Assembly (NCBI RefSeq): GCF_000217915.1
Contig: NZ_AFOZ01000043.1
Span: 1-64,000, forward strand
Reading direction: 5' to 3'
Length of the DNA stretch: 64,000 bases
From: Shewanella sp. HN-41
GTDB lineage: Bacteria; Pseudomonadota; Gammaproteobacteria; Enterobacterales; Shewanellaceae
The translations under genes were made by a program, and so were the position numbers. Positions 51,964 to 61,491 of the stretch are shown here, one piece after another. The notes beneath the pieces are model-generated. The model was given only the letters and a program-made list of their open reading frames with translations, made no database searches and was not told the DNA's origin. Within the stretch, counting starts at the first letter, position 1. Each line of letters begins with the position of its first letter.

Positions 51964-53208
51964 ATGGGGAATGGATTTATGGGAAACCTAACAGTAAAAG
52001 AGATTGAGTCCAAGGCTAAAGGAGAACCTGGCCGATATGCAGATGGAGCCGGTCTGTATTTTGTTGTCCCAAGACTTGGCGTTCCATATTGGATGCTCCG
52101 TTACACGGCGCAATCCAAACGCAAGGAAATGACCTTAGCAAAATACAGTGACATGTCTCTTGCTGATGCGCGTGCAGAAGCGGCTACCAAAATGAAACAG
52201 TTTCGCGATGGTCTCGACCCGCTCATAGCCAAAAAACGAGCAGAGCAATCTCAAATCAAAACTGTTGATGAGCTTTTTGCTGATTGGCACCTAGGTAACA
52301 TCAATCGACTTAAATACGCCAATATTCCAGAACGTATCTATCGCAAGGATATAGCACCGCATATAGGCAGCTTTAATCTCGATACTGTTACAGCTAGAGA
52401 TATCAGAGACATCCTTAAAGCTATCAAAGCTACAGCCCGCCCCGCCATCGCTAACGATGCTCTAATGTACTGCAAGCAGCTTTTTAATCACGGCATAAAG
52501 CTGGATCTGCTTGGCGCAAATCCCGCCAGTGCATTTTCTATATCAGATGCTGGTGGCTTAGAAAAAAGTAAAGACCGCGCTTTAACGCTAGGGGAAGTCA
52601 CCACGTTTTTTAAAATCGCTAGGGAAAATGGTAACAGCTTTAGCCGTGACAACTATCTAGCCTGTGCACTACTGATTACATTGGGAGTACGTAAGTCTGA
52701 GTTGGCTGAAGCGCCTTGGAAGGAGTTTAATCTTGATGAAAAGGTGTGGAATCTATCCAAAGACAGAAGCAAATCAGGTGTGGGTATTGCGATTCCATTG
52801 CCTCCCATAGTGATGGGATGGTTATATGAGTTAAAAATTAGAGCATATGACTCCGAGTATGTCTTCCCAAGCAGACGCTCAAGTAAAAATCCCCATATGG
52901 GACCTGATACGCTAAACCGAGCAATCACTAAACTATTTGGCCACGAAGCAGGTAAGAAAAAACAACCCCCAAACTTAATGGGTGATATGCCCCACTTCAC
53001 GGTGCACGACCTACGTCGTACCTGCCGCACTCTGCTTGCCAAACAAGGAACACCTGGACACGTTGCTGAGCGTTGCCTTAACCACAAACTAAAGGGTGTT
53101 GAAGGGATTTATAACCAGCATGATTATTTCGATGAACGAAGGGAAGCGTTAGAAAAATTGTCGCAATATTTGAAGGATATTATCAACAGTCCTAGAAAGA
53201 CAAATTGA
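51964..53208 (+). CDS. Tyrosine integrase of the DUF4102/P4 type
   Basis: Site-specific recombinase of an integrated island, 414 aa from the ATG with AAGG 5 bp upstream (ATG 51979 is an alternative). N-terminal DUF4102 domain (GEPGRYADGAGLYFVV, RKEMTLAKYSDMSLADARAEA), central SAM-like core-binding domain, then the catalytic domain with Arg243 (LGVRKSEL), His348 and Arg351 (VHDLRRTCR), His374 (LNHKL) and nucleophile Tyr383 (GIYNQHDY). All catalytic residues are present, so it should be active. Its position at the 3' end of yicC is that of IntMGI enzymes. Confidence 0.95.
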   Translation: MGNGFMGNLTVKEIESKAKGEPGRYADGAGLYFVVPRLGVPYWMLRYTAQSKRKEMTLAKYSDMSLADARAEAATKMKQFRDGLDPLIAKKRAEQSQIKTVDELFADWHLGNINRLKYANIPERIYRKDIAPHIGSFNLDTVTARDIRDILKAIKATARPAIANDALMYCKQLFNHGIKLDLLGANPASAFSISDAGGLEKSKDRALTLGEVTTFFKIARENGNSFSRDNYLACALLITLGVRKSELAEAPWKEFNLDEKVWNLSKDRSKSGVGIAIPLPPIVMGWLYELKIRAYDSEYVFPSRRSSKNPHMGPDTLNRAITKLFGHEAGKKKQPPNLMGDMPHFTVHDLRRTCRTLLAKQGTPGHVAERCLNHKLKGVEGIYNQHDYFDERREALEKLSQYLKDIINSPRKTN

Positions 53209-53266
53209 TAATTATTTATATGCAGTTACTCATACACGATCTGACAGTTTGATGATGTCGTAGTAA

Positions 53267-53317
53267 GGGATTTATAACCAGCATAACTTCGAAGAGGCAA
53301 CGCTAACAGCAGCTTGA
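53267..53317 (+). pseudogene. C-terminal remnant of a second integrase
   Basis: Starting right after an in-frame stop, the sequence reads GIYNQHNFEEATLTAA then stop. The first seven residues and about 18 bases repeat the nucleophile region of the intact integrase (GIYNQHDYFDE) 160 bp upstream, but the rest differs. It is therefore the tail of a related, not identical, integrase, left by an earlier insertion or a recombination at the 3' end. Confidence 0.6.
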
Positions 53318-53488
53318 TCACTCCACAGCAGTAGAAGTGATCACCAATAAACAGTAGAAACGCTCAATTGCGCCAGTGCCGCCAACTGGTGGCGCTGCAC
53401 TAAACGGCCCTCTCTGCTGGCAAACACTGGTCGGTTCTACTGGTCACTGCTGCCCAGAGCGCTGGTCAAATTGCCTAGTTTCAGGCAA
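53318..53488. other. GC-rich non-coding segment with inverted repeats
   Basis: No credible ORF. The segment contains imperfect complementary parts such as GTGCCGCCA/TGGTGGCGC (about 53371-53390) and a hairpin TTGCCT/AGGCAA (53471-53488), and the words ACTGGT and CTGGTC recur. It could be an RNA gene, a remnant, or part of the element's transfer region. Confidence 0.35.
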
Positions 53489-53515
53489 GAAAAAGCCCCT
53501 GGAAATGGGGCTGAT
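53489..53515 (-). terminator. Terminator of the rhs-immunity unit
   Basis: AGCCCC and GGGGCT arms with a 7-nt loop, followed on the minus strand by TTTTTC. About 80 bp past the immunity gene stop. Confidence 0.75.
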
Positions 53516-53592
53516 TGATAAAAGAGTTATGTCCCGTCACCTTTTCTGACAGCCTTCTCCGAATCAAGGAGCAGGGAATAGATGAATTCTCG

Positions 53593-53862
53593 TTACATAA
53601 ACTCTGTGGGAACGTTTTTCATTTGCACTTCAGCACTCCAATTGCTCGGTCTTTCTTTCGCATCCACCCAGTTTGCCCCTCCTTCTAACCACTTTTTACG
53701 ATAAGTAGCAACACCATTTACTGAAGAGTCTTCATATCCAAATTCGACCCCACAACAGGAACAAATCTCATAGCTAGGTGATTTTCCATCTTCACCCCAA
53801 GGTGGGTCTAACTGTATCAAGCCACAGACGCGGCAAACCATTTTTTCATTGTTATTGGGCAT
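53593..53862 (-). CDS. Putative immunity protein, four-cysteine zinc-ribbon type
   Basis: 89 aa, starting MPNNNEKMVCRVCGLIQLD. Cys10/Cys13 and Cys34/Cys37 form two CxxC knuckles (CRVCG and CSCCG), suggesting a small zinc ribbon similar to the Cys-rich CPCC family; the rest (YRKKWLEGGANW) is typical of that group. The ATG lies inside the last codons of the rhs gene (11-bp overlap), with GGAG 7 bp before it, so the two are translationally coupled. A small gene directly after an rhs toxin tip is the standard place for the cognate immunity gene. The longer upstream reading frame is rejected. Confidence 0.7.
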   Translation of the reverse strand: MPNNNEKMVCRVCGLIQLDPPWGEDGKSPSYEICSCCGVEFGYEDSSVNGVATYRKKWLEGGANWVDAKERPSNWSAEVQMKNVPTEFM

Positions 53863-56800
53863 TGAAGTACTCCATATTTGTTCGATATCCATGTTGCGAT
53901 GGATCAGGCTTAAACATAGTCCGAGGGGTTCCATCCTTTGTCATAACACCAAATGTATTTGACTTCTCGTGATATCGTAGAACATCACCATTTGAACGGG
54001 TTTTTGTTAAAGCGCCTTTCGGTGGATTGTTCATGAAGCTTTTAGTCGCTTCAACATATTGTTTAGCATTCTTTAGTTCAGAGAACTCAGAGCCATGTTT
54101 CTTCCAATGTCCAAAAGCATTTTGGACTCCTGACATTTTCTTAGTTGAAGTCCAAAGTGGTCCATTTGTAACATCCGGCCCTCTACCAATCTTAAGCTTG
54201 CGTTCAACAAACTTCTCTGCTGCTAAAGCTGTTCCAGCCCAAGCCGCTCCCGATAGCGAACCCGTTCTATCATACTCTTCTAGTGCGGTTTCAACACCTT
54301 CAATGCCAGATTTTATGCTATCAACTACCTGGCCGGGTCCCGTCCAAGACAAAGCACCAGACATATCGCCTTCAACCGAATCATATCCTTTGATAAAGCT
54401 AGGATCATTACCATAGCTTAAACTTTGTTTGTCTGTATTCAGCTGCAATCCAACGGCTTTCTTCTCTTGCTTGGCTGCTCCGCCAGTTTGGGCCATCTGC
54501 AACTCATTTGCTTGCCCATTTGATGCTGTTGTTTTGCCGTTGTTTAACGTATTGGAGATAGCATCAGTCAGCTTCATGTTCTCCGTTACGATTTTATTAT
54601 CTTTAAAATAGCTATCACAGACACTTTCTAGATTTGAGCCCGCACAGGCGTAACCCGTAGGATCTGTTCCCGCCATCGGGTTATTCAAGATATACGAATA
54701 CGGGTTAGCACTCTGACTGTTCTCGGGGAACTGCAAGAAAGGATCCACACTCAGGAAGCGGCCGATGTTGAAATCGTAAATCCGGCCGTTCATATGAATT
54801 AACTGCTGCTCATTCAAATGCTCGTGATTGGTGTAGCCCTTAGTCACGCCTTGCCAGGCCGTCAGTAATACATTGCCTGCGGCAATATCCCGTGGCCGGC
54901 CGAACACATCATAACCCCGGTATTGCAGAACTGCCCCCGTTTGCCCATCGATTAAGGTATCGACACTGCCTAAGTGGTCCCTTAATACGTGCTGAAATGG
55001 TGACTGATTACCTAAGCTCCCCACATGGGCTTTCATCTTGATGGTGTGGTCACCGATGTAAGTCTTATCGATGGTCGCACTGCTGCTGACCTCACGTTCA
55101 AAACTGCCCACATAGTAGGTTGTCGTAACGCTGCTACCTTGCTGCTTAACCTGTTTATAGCGCTGACCATTTGCATCATAACTAAAGGTACTGGTAGTGC
55201 CATTACGTACTACAGTTAACGGCTTGTTTTGATCATCGTAAGTTAAGGTCGCCCCATCGCCAATTAACCGATTACCATTGTTATCATAGGTAAAGTTGTA
55301 GGTTGTACCCCCGCGAATAAACTGCCGTATCGCATTCGGACCTGCATTACCCCCTAAACCTTTACCCACGTTACCATAGAGATAACTGCTGCCATAATCG
55401 CCTTTGACCAGAATATTACCCGCGGCATCATAGTCATAATTGATAGGCGCATACGTGGTGCCTTTAATGGTTTTGGTGGAATTATCGACCCGCATCAGTT
55501 CATCGTAGCTATAATCCTCTGCAAAGCGAGCGATGGCATTTTCTTGCCGAACCAGATTGCCCATAGCATCGTAGTCATAGTTAAGATACTGAATACCGAC
55601 CGTGCTACAACTGCCGTTATTACTGGTACAAATCGAAAGTGGAGAGCCAGCTTCATTGCGGAAGAATTGTTGTATCTTACCGTTGCTGAATCGTTGCTGG
55701 TTGATACTGCCTAAGGCGCTGTATGCCTCAACCGTGCGCAGAGACAATTCACTGCCATCGGTAAAGCGTTGATAGTCTTCAATCAGATAGCCATTATCAT
55801 CAAAACGGTAAGCAACATGCTCACCACTGGGGAATGCTATCGCTTTGATGCGACCAAATTGACTGTCGTAGGCGTACTTTTCCGTTAGGTTAAGGCCGCC
55901 CATTTGGGTGATAGTTTGTATCATTCGCCCCACGGTATCGTAACTGTGGGTTTGCGTGTGCCCTGTAACACTGGCTTGATATAATTTGCCATTACCGACC
56001 GTGGTGTCATACACCCAAGTGCGTGTAGTTTGGGTATTGGTTTGCTTTGTTTGTCTGCCCAGTTTGTCGTAGGTAAACGTGGTGACGAGATTACGCGCAT
56101 CAGTTTGGGTGGCTAACTCAGCAAACTGGTTGTAACTGAATAACCACTTACCCATATTGGGGTCATCAAACCATGCCTTGCGGCCCAAATCATCATATTG
56201 CGCAGTGATACGACTGCCGAGCACATCTTGAATGAGTACCGGTAAGCCTGCAGCATTATAGGCAAAATAGCTGTTGTGCCCTTTGGCATCGGTTGTACTC
56301 AGCAATTGGCCCAAGCTGTTATAGCTGCGACTCATTTGGAGATTAAAGTCCCCCGAGACATTAATATCGGTTCGAATGCCGTCAACATAAGTGTATTGCG
56401 ATTGATAGGCGACCATGCCGTCGTCATACAGTTTATGGCTGGGTCGCCCCAGCACGTCAAAGCCCTGATACTGCACAACTTCAGCCGTCCCATAGGATTG
56501 GGTTGGTCTAGTCTCGCTCACCAAATTGCCTCTAACGTCATATTGTTTTGCGGTAATAATATCCCCTGCAAACCCTGCGGTAACGGTCTTCACCTCTCGA
56601 TTTAAGCTGTCAAAATAGACGATGGTTTCCGGTTGGCCACTGCTGCGCTGCGTGACGCTGTAGGCATAATTGCCAGTTAACCATTCCATACTGCTATACA
56701 CGGTTGGCGTGACGACTGTGGCCCCTTTAGCGCTGCCGCTGCTGGTGATTTTGCCGATAAAATTCACGGTATTGGTGGTGGTCACACCGTTGATATCTAT

Positions 56801-59800
56801 CGAGGTGAGCACTGCACCAGTCAAGGGGTCGTATTGTGTTGTTGACGACGCGACACCCGGCCACTGGGCATTAAATGTTTGATACACAAAGTAACCATCA
56901 TTACTCATGGAGACTTGGGTATAACGGTCACCGACCGTGGTTTTTAATGCATGCCCATAGGGGTCATAAGCACTAAATTGCGTCGTACTTCCCACGCCAG
57001 TTAAAGAGCCAATACCCTCGACCTTGGTCGATGCAAGTGCCATCACCCCCTGCTCATTGGTGCTATAGGTATGAGTGACTCTTTGTCCTGTTGCGGTGTT
57101 CGCGGGATTAAGCACCACACTTTCATGGGTTGTTTTATAGGCTACCGTTTGGTTGGTGCTGCTCACCGTCGGCATTAACCAACCAAGACTATTCGTAAAG
57201 GCTTGGTTAGTAGTTTGAGTATGCAGCACCGTATTGTCTTCACTGGTAACCGTGTTTGAGGTCACTTGGCAGTGGGCATTTTTAAGTGTGGCCTCTTTGA
57301 CCGTTGAAACTCTAGCACTCGGGTTAACAGTCCATTTTGTGGTCGTGCTTTCTTGAGGGTAAAAACACGCACTTTGGCCTACCACATAACTCCCAGATAA
57401 AGGAGCATTTTTCTGAACTGAATATTCGCTGAGCGTGTTGTTATTGCGGCTATTGGTGACCTTTTTGTACTTCACCATCCCGGACCAAGGGAAGGTTTGT
57501 TCAAATTGAGTCAGAGTGGTGAGGCTTTCACTGTTAAGCGCATCGGTGCGCGTTTCAATGATGTCGCTAAAGCCTTGAAAACCACGGCCTGCGACATGAA
57601 AACGGGCATTTTTATAGCTGTATTGCGTCGTATCGACCCCACCAACCCCATTATCACTCTTTAAGGTTGATACCACTCGCATGGTGTTGGTGAAGTAAAC
57701 ATAAGGATAATTTAATGTCGATTCAGCAACACTATAACGTTGCTTCAACTGGGCATAATCCAGTTGGAGTTTCTGCCCCATGCCGGTATTAACACTGCTC
57801 ATGACCGTATCTTGTGTCGTTGCATGGGCAAACACTAGAAAACCCACCGGGTAACTACTCGGCTTGCCACCTTGTTTGCTGCCATAGAACCAGGTGCGCT
57901 TGACCGCATCAGACTCAAAGCCCACTCCAGAGACAAAATCGACTCGGCCATCGCCCGTTAAATCAATCGGTGATAATGTTGCTAACGCACCATAAACTGG
58001 CAATTGCACATCGGTAAAGGTTTTGCCATCAGGGTTAGTCAGTAGCACATTCCAATGCCACACATCGTAGTCGTAAAAATAAGGGGCTGATGCACCATCG
58101 ACAGCATCGCATGCTTCATTGGAACTCCAAGTCCAACACTCGTAGGTGTATTTTTTACGGAGTCTATCGGGATACAGAATGTCTTGGCGACCATCGCCGT
58201 TATAATCGACAAACTGAATAAAGCGCTCATGCACATAGCCTGCAGGTCCGCCATAGAGTGGGTCTTTGGCAATATTACCGCCATCGACCGTCCAGGCGAG
58301 CTCTTTCATTCCCGTGTTATAAGGCGCTTCAAATAATCCGGCCCCTTTGTTAATAATGATGTAACGAGTAAAAAAGTTGTCGGTACTTTTGACTTTGTGC
58401 AGGGTTAAAATATCGCTTAATCCATCACCATTGAAATCGACCCACCGACTTGGTGTAGTGCGGTACACCTTATCGACACTAATGGCAAAGGTTTGGTTTT
58501 TTTCAACAAATGAAACGTTTTTATTCGCACGGTCAAAGATAACCTTGTACCATTTAAGCGCTGAATTAAATTGGCTTGGTGCCAAATCAAGCTCACCGTC
58601 ACCGTCAACATCCATGGGGATTAACGGCTCAGCAGCGCTGACACTGAAACTACCGCGATAATCAAAGCCGTCACCAATGGCTTTGCGTTGATAAGCTTTA
58701 TAGGTGAGGGTGAAATTTCCGACACCGGCTTGCTTATTGGTGGCTAATAGAATGTCCTTGCGACCATCCCCATCAAAGTCCATGACGTGGCTGGCGCAAA
58801 ACTTATCACCAATATCGCGATAAACCGACGCATAACACGTGGCATTAATGCCGGTGGGATAGGTGTGCTTGATAGCACCGCTGGGAAGTAAACTAGTGAT
58901 GATTAACTGTGAGTTATCATCGGTATAGATAAAATCATCTGCTCCATCAAGGTCATAATCAATAGCGCCGTTGACCACATTGCCACTGTATTCATTGGCA
59001 GAGGGAACGCCATCACCATTGATATCTCCAGCCCAATTTTGCGCACTTTTATATGGCAAAGTTCGATAACTAACCTTGTTACCGCCCCGAGAAAGATAGA
59101 TACCATCTAATGGAATCGATAAATCCGCCACGCCATCACCGTCATAGTCGTTGTCTTTGCGCACAGCCAAACCGACGGTGTAATTGTCATTGATGGCTGC
59201 AAGCGCATGGTTTGTTATCAAGTTATGCTGATAAATACGCTCAAACCAACCAAAATCGGTATTCAGACATTGGCTGGGGTCAGTACCATCACAGTAAGAT
59301 AAGCTTGCAAGTCTCGCCGCATCGTTACGCGCTGCTAGAGAGAGGGGCGCATAATTGAATAGCCACTGCGCTTTCACTCCACCATCAATCAGCACATCTA
59401 TACTACTCATGCGCTTATTGTTAATGCTATAGCCGCCCCAATGGTAGCTGGTTTCTGCGGGTACAGCCGTATAGTTAACGTGCACGCTGCGCGAACCCTG
59501 AGTGCCTTTATAGCCTGTGTAATAAATGTCTTGAAGGTATCGATTCCCTGCTGAAGAAGTATCGTAAAAATACGTGACTTCATTTCCATGCGAGTCTTGT
59601 GTGAGTTGTTGCAACCACGATGATGTAACACTAACGCCGACAGGAGTAATCTTGCTATTGGCGTTGCTTCCTAAAAGGTGATACGTACCATTAGCCTCGT
59701 AGACTTTGAAGTAGGTAGTGCTGGTATTGAGTGCGCCACCCAACTGTTCAATGATGACAGTGGAATTGCGTTCGGTTTTATAAAAAGTACCTAATGCCCC

Positions 59801-60655
59801 GTAAACGCCCCGTACACTGGAGTTGGGGGCCGTTGTCACCACAAGTCGACTACCGTTGTAGCACAACTTGTCATTACTGCTGTAAGTTGCATTGCTTGCG
59901 GTTGCATCTAAGTCATAGATTTGGCTACAGCGCGAAATACTGGAATACGCTGACAGTGACCAGCCCATTCCGGCCAACCCTTCTCCTGCTTGGCTGCTGT
60001 AATTGAGTGACAACGAGGGCTGCACGCCATTTCGCCCGGGCGCAATAGTTAGTGGCACAGTGTAAGAAAACGCGCCACCATCAACCGTCGCTTGTCCTTG
60101 AATTTCGCCGACTAATTCATCAAACGCAGGTGACGCTAACGAGTTGCTGGCATCCGGGATGGTCGCAATACTGGCTAGGGTTGATGACTGAGAGGGCGTT
60201 CCACCTGTAGGTGCAGTGCCAACAAGCGTACTGGCACTGTAGGCGCTGCACAATGAGCCTTTGCAGGCATTAATGCGGTAGTAATACCCTGAGAGCGTTT
60301 TACCCGATAAATTGATATAGCGAGCACTTGTCCAGCCAGAGCATGCCGTACCAGTACCATCATCGAATGCAGGGGCTAATGCCATTAACATCAATGACGA
60401 ACCACCATCTGCATTACCAAGCCCACTATAAACGCTGCCCCATGTGCTACCGTTGGTAGATTCTTGGACATTAACGGCAGTGACTTCACATCCTATATAC
60501 CAATGCAAATCAATAGTTGAATTTGATTTACCACCACTAAGGGAAGGCACATCAGGCAGCAGCGCCGCCTCACTCGGTGCCGCCCCAACCAATCCCAATA
60601 GTAATATAAAAACGGCAAAAGATGATTTACGGTGCTGTGTCCATAGCGGCAACAT
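53852..60655 (-). CDS. Secreted SpvB/FG-GAP/RHS polymorphic toxin
   Basis: 2267 aa. Signal peptide at about 14-31 (SFAVFILLLGLVGAAPSEAA), an FN3-like domain (about 35-150), an SpvB-type segment (SYTVPLTIAPGRNGVQPSLS, about 190-270), eight or so FG-GAP calcium-type repeats (DYDGDGVADL, DFDGDGRKDIL, DFNGDGLSDIL, DYNGDGRQDIL), about fourteen YD repeats (YDVRGNLVSE, YDKLGRQTKQ, YDAAGNILVK), and the RHS core ending NPMAGTDPTGYA near 2000. The last 100 residues hold HWKKHGSEF, LTKTRSNGDVLRYHEKSNTF and PRTMFKPD, a pattern I associate with BECR-fold (EndoU/colicin E5-like) RNases. Start has AAGGGA upstream. Likely exported by Sec, with the tip delivered to competitors. Confidence 0.88.
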   Translation of the reverse strand: MLPLWTQHRKSSFAVFILLLGLVGAAPSEAALLPDVPSLSGGKSNSTIDLHWYIGCEVTAVNVQESTNGSTWGSVYSGLGNADGGSSLMLMALAPAFDDGTGTACSGWTSARYINLSGKTLSGYYYRINACKGSLCSAYSASTLVGTAPTGGTPSQSSTLASIATIPDASNSLASPAFDELVGEIQGQATVDGGAFSYTVPLTIAPGRNGVQPSLSLNYSSQAGEGLAGMGWSLSAYSSISRCSQIYDLDATASNATYSSNDKLCYNGSRLVVTTAPNSSVRGVYGALGTFYKTERNSTVIIEQLGGALNTSTTYFKVYEANGTYHLLGSNANSKITPVGVSVTSSWLQQLTQDSHGNEVTYFYDTSSAGNRYLQDIYYTGYKGTQGSRSVHVNYTAVPAETSYHWGGYSINNKRMSSIDVLIDGGVKAQWLFNYAPLSLAARNDAARLASLSYCDGTDPSQCLNTDFGWFERIYQHNLITNHALAAINDNYTVGLAVRKDNDYDGDGVADLSIPLDGIYLSRGGNKVSYRTLPYKSAQNWAGDINGDGVPSANEYSGNVVNGAIDYDLDGADDFIYTDDNSQLIITSLLPSGAIKHTYPTGINATCYASVYRDIGDKFCASHVMDFDGDGRKDILLATNKQAGVGNFTLTYKAYQRKAIGDGFDYRGSFSVSAAEPLIPMDVDGDGELDLAPSQFNSALKWYKVIFDRANKNVSFVEKNQTFAISVDKVYRTTPSRWVDFNGDGLSDILTLHKVKSTDNFFTRYIIINKGAGLFEAPYNTGMKELAWTVDGGNIAKDPLYGGPAGYVHERFIQFVDYNGDGRQDILYPDRLRKKYTYECWTWSSNEACDAVDGASAPYFYDYDVWHWNVLLTNPDGKTFTDVQLPVYGALATLSPIDLTGDGRVDFVSGVGFESDAVKRTWFYGSKQGGKPSSYPVGFLVFAHATTQDTVMSSVNTGMGQKLQLDYAQLKQRYSVAESTLNYPYVYFTNTMRVVSTLKSDNGVGGVDTTQYSYKNARFHVAGRGFQGFSDIIETRTDALNSESLTTLTQFEQTFPWSGMVKYKKVTNSRNNNTLSEYSVQKNAPLSGSYVVGQSACFYPQESTTTKWTVNPSARVSTVKEATLKNAHCQVTSNTVTSEDNTVLHTQTTNQAFTNSLGWLMPTVSSTNQTVAYKTTHESVVLNPANTATGQRVTHTYSTNEQGVMALASTKVEGIGSLTGVGSTTQFSAYDPYGHALKTTVGDRYTQVSMSNDGYFVYQTFNAQWPGVASSTTQYDPLTGAVLTSIDINGVTTTNTVNFIGKITSSGSAKGATVVTPTVYSSMEWLTGNYAYSVTQRSSGQPETIVYFDSLNREVKTVTAGFAGDIITAKQYDVRGNLVSETRPTQSYGTAEVVQYQGFDVLGRPSHKLYDDGMVAYQSQYTYVDGIRTDINVSGDFNLQMSRSYNSLGQLLSTTDAKGHNSYFAYNAAGLPVLIQDVLGSRITAQYDDLGRKAWFDDPNMGKWLFSYNQFAELATQTDARNLVTTFTYDKLGRQTKQTNTQTTRTWVYDTTVGNGKLYQASVTGHTQTHSYDTVGRMIQTITQMGGLNLTEKYAYDSQFGRIKAIAFPSGEHVAYRFDDNGYLIEDYQRFTDGSELSLRTVEAYSALGSINQQRFSNGKIQQFFRNEAGSPLSICTSNNGSCSTVGIQYLNYDYDAMGNLVRQENAIARFAEDYSYDELMRVDNSTKTIKGTTYAPINYDYDAAGNILVKGDYGSSYLYGNVGKGLGGNAGPNAIRQFIRGGTTYNFTYDNNGNRLIGDGATLTYDDQNKPLTVVRNGTTSTFSYDANGQRYKQVKQQGSSVTTTYYVGSFEREVSSSATIDKTYIGDHTIKMKAHVGSLGNQSPFQHVLRDHLGSVDTLIDGQTGAVLQYRGYDVFGRPRDIAAGNVLLTAWQGVTKGYTNHEHLNEQQLIHMNGRIYDFNIGRFLSVDPFLQFPENSQSANPYSYILNNPMAGTDPTGYACAGSNLESVCDSYFKDNKIVTENMKLTDAISNTLNNGKTTASNGQANELQMAQTGGAAKQEKKAVGLQLNTDKQSLSYGNDPSFIKGYDSVEGDMSGALSWTGPGQVVDSIKSGIEGVETALEEYDRTGSLSGAAWAGTALAAEKFVERKLKIGRGPDVTNGPLWTSTKKMSGVQNAFGHWKKHGSEFSELKNAKQYVEATKSFMNNPPKGALTKTRSNGDVLRYHEKSNTFGVMTKDGTPRTMFKPDPSQHGYRTNMEYFNAQ

Positions 60656-60975
60656 GGCATTCCCTTTAGTTCAAGTTCCTATTTTTGTCAAATGACAATA
60701 CGAAAATAAATACATTTTGGCAACATAGAGTAAACACTTTATTTTACTTTTTTAAATCGGGGGAGGGAGGTAATCATGTTCTCTCATCGAGAATGAGTAG
60801 ATTATTTTTTAAGACGCATTACCGCTAACCGAACAAATGCCGGGAATCCTTGAGACAATGAAACACATTAGTAAATATAGAGTTTATGTTTTCCTTCAGA
60901 TCGCGATCCACTAGAACGTGGCAATAGCCAAACAGTAAATATGGCATTAAAACGCATGGACTTTGTGAGCCGGTT
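60656..60975. other. rhs upstream region, no gene seen
   Basis: About 320 bp of AT-rich DNA between the rhs start and the XRE gene. It has GGGGGAGGGAGG near 60750 but no convincing ORF. The rhs promoter is presumably here. Confidence 0.5.
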
Positions 60976-61014
60976 TTGATTGAGTCTGCATTCGTGAGCG
61001 TAGACTCAAATCAA
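60976..61014. terminator. Hairpin after the XRE gene
   Basis: TTGATTGAGTCT and AGACTCAAATCAA arms (12 bp with one bulge) around a 14-nt loop, 32 bp past the XRE stop. No T-run on the minus strand, so termination is uncertain; it may be another element boundary. Confidence 0.45.
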
Positions 61015-61045
61015 GTTAGAACAGTTTAACTCTTAGCTTCATCTA

Positions 61046-61270
61046 TCAGCGTGAGTCATAAAGCCTCTCGGCCGTTACCCATAAATCCGATGGATTGCAA
61101 TTCAGCGCTTGGGCCAGTTTCCACACTGAAGCTATAGATGCCTTCGCTACACCACGTTCAATACTCGATACAAATGATCTGGCAAGTTCAGCCTTATCAG
61201 CAAGCCCCTCTTGGTTATAGCCTAGCTCGACGCGGCGTAATTTAACCGCCCGACCAAAAGCCATGCCCAT
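61046..61270 (-). CDS. XRE-family helix-turn-helix regulator
   Basis: 74 aa from this ATG, 82 aa if a GTG at 61294 is used. A single HTH_3 domain of the type found in phage repressors and restriction-modification controllers: FGRAVKLRRVELGYNQEGLA, KAELARSFVSSIERGVAKAS and VWKLAQALNCNPSDLW. No sensor domain. It lies between the rhs unit and a divergently read membrane gene, with palindromic operator candidates in the gap, so it may regulate itself and its neighbours. Confidence 0.85.
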   Translation of the reverse strand: MGMAFGRAVKLRRVELGYNQEGLADKAELARSFVSSIERGVAKASIASVWKLAQALNCNPSDLWVTAERLYDSR

Positions 61271-61386
61271 CTTTAACACTTCATCTTCATTCACTAGAGA
61301 ACCCCAGGATATTGAATACTGGATAATTCTCACGGACACAGGATAGACAAACCACGCTATAAACATTACATTTAGACCTGTATAGT

Positions 61387-61448
61387 GGTCATTTGACCGT
61401 TTTTACATTAAGAACACCCACCGATAGAAAGTAAATGTTTTCTTTCGG
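61387..61448. promoter_or_regulatory. Palindromic operator candidates next to the XRE gene
   Basis: GGTCATTTGACC (61387-61398, 5-bp arms) and CCGATAGAAAG/TTTTCTTTCGG (61421-61448, 9 of 11 pairs) lie in the divergent gap between the XRE gene and the small membrane gene. XRE controllers usually bind such short palindromes at their own promoter. Confidence 0.45.
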
Positions 61449-61491
61449 AACAAACAGTGTCTTCAAACACGCTAATTAAAAGGAGTTACAC

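Noticed and set aside
53863..53934. Upstream extension of the immunity gene
   Set aside because: It is out-of-frame reading through the toxin tip; the ATG at 53862 has a good ribosome-binding site.
54027..60006. Several plus-strand ORFs of 60-130 codons opposite the rhs gene
   Set aside because: They mirror the repeated RHS coding sequence, have no ribosome-binding sites and no recognisable domains.
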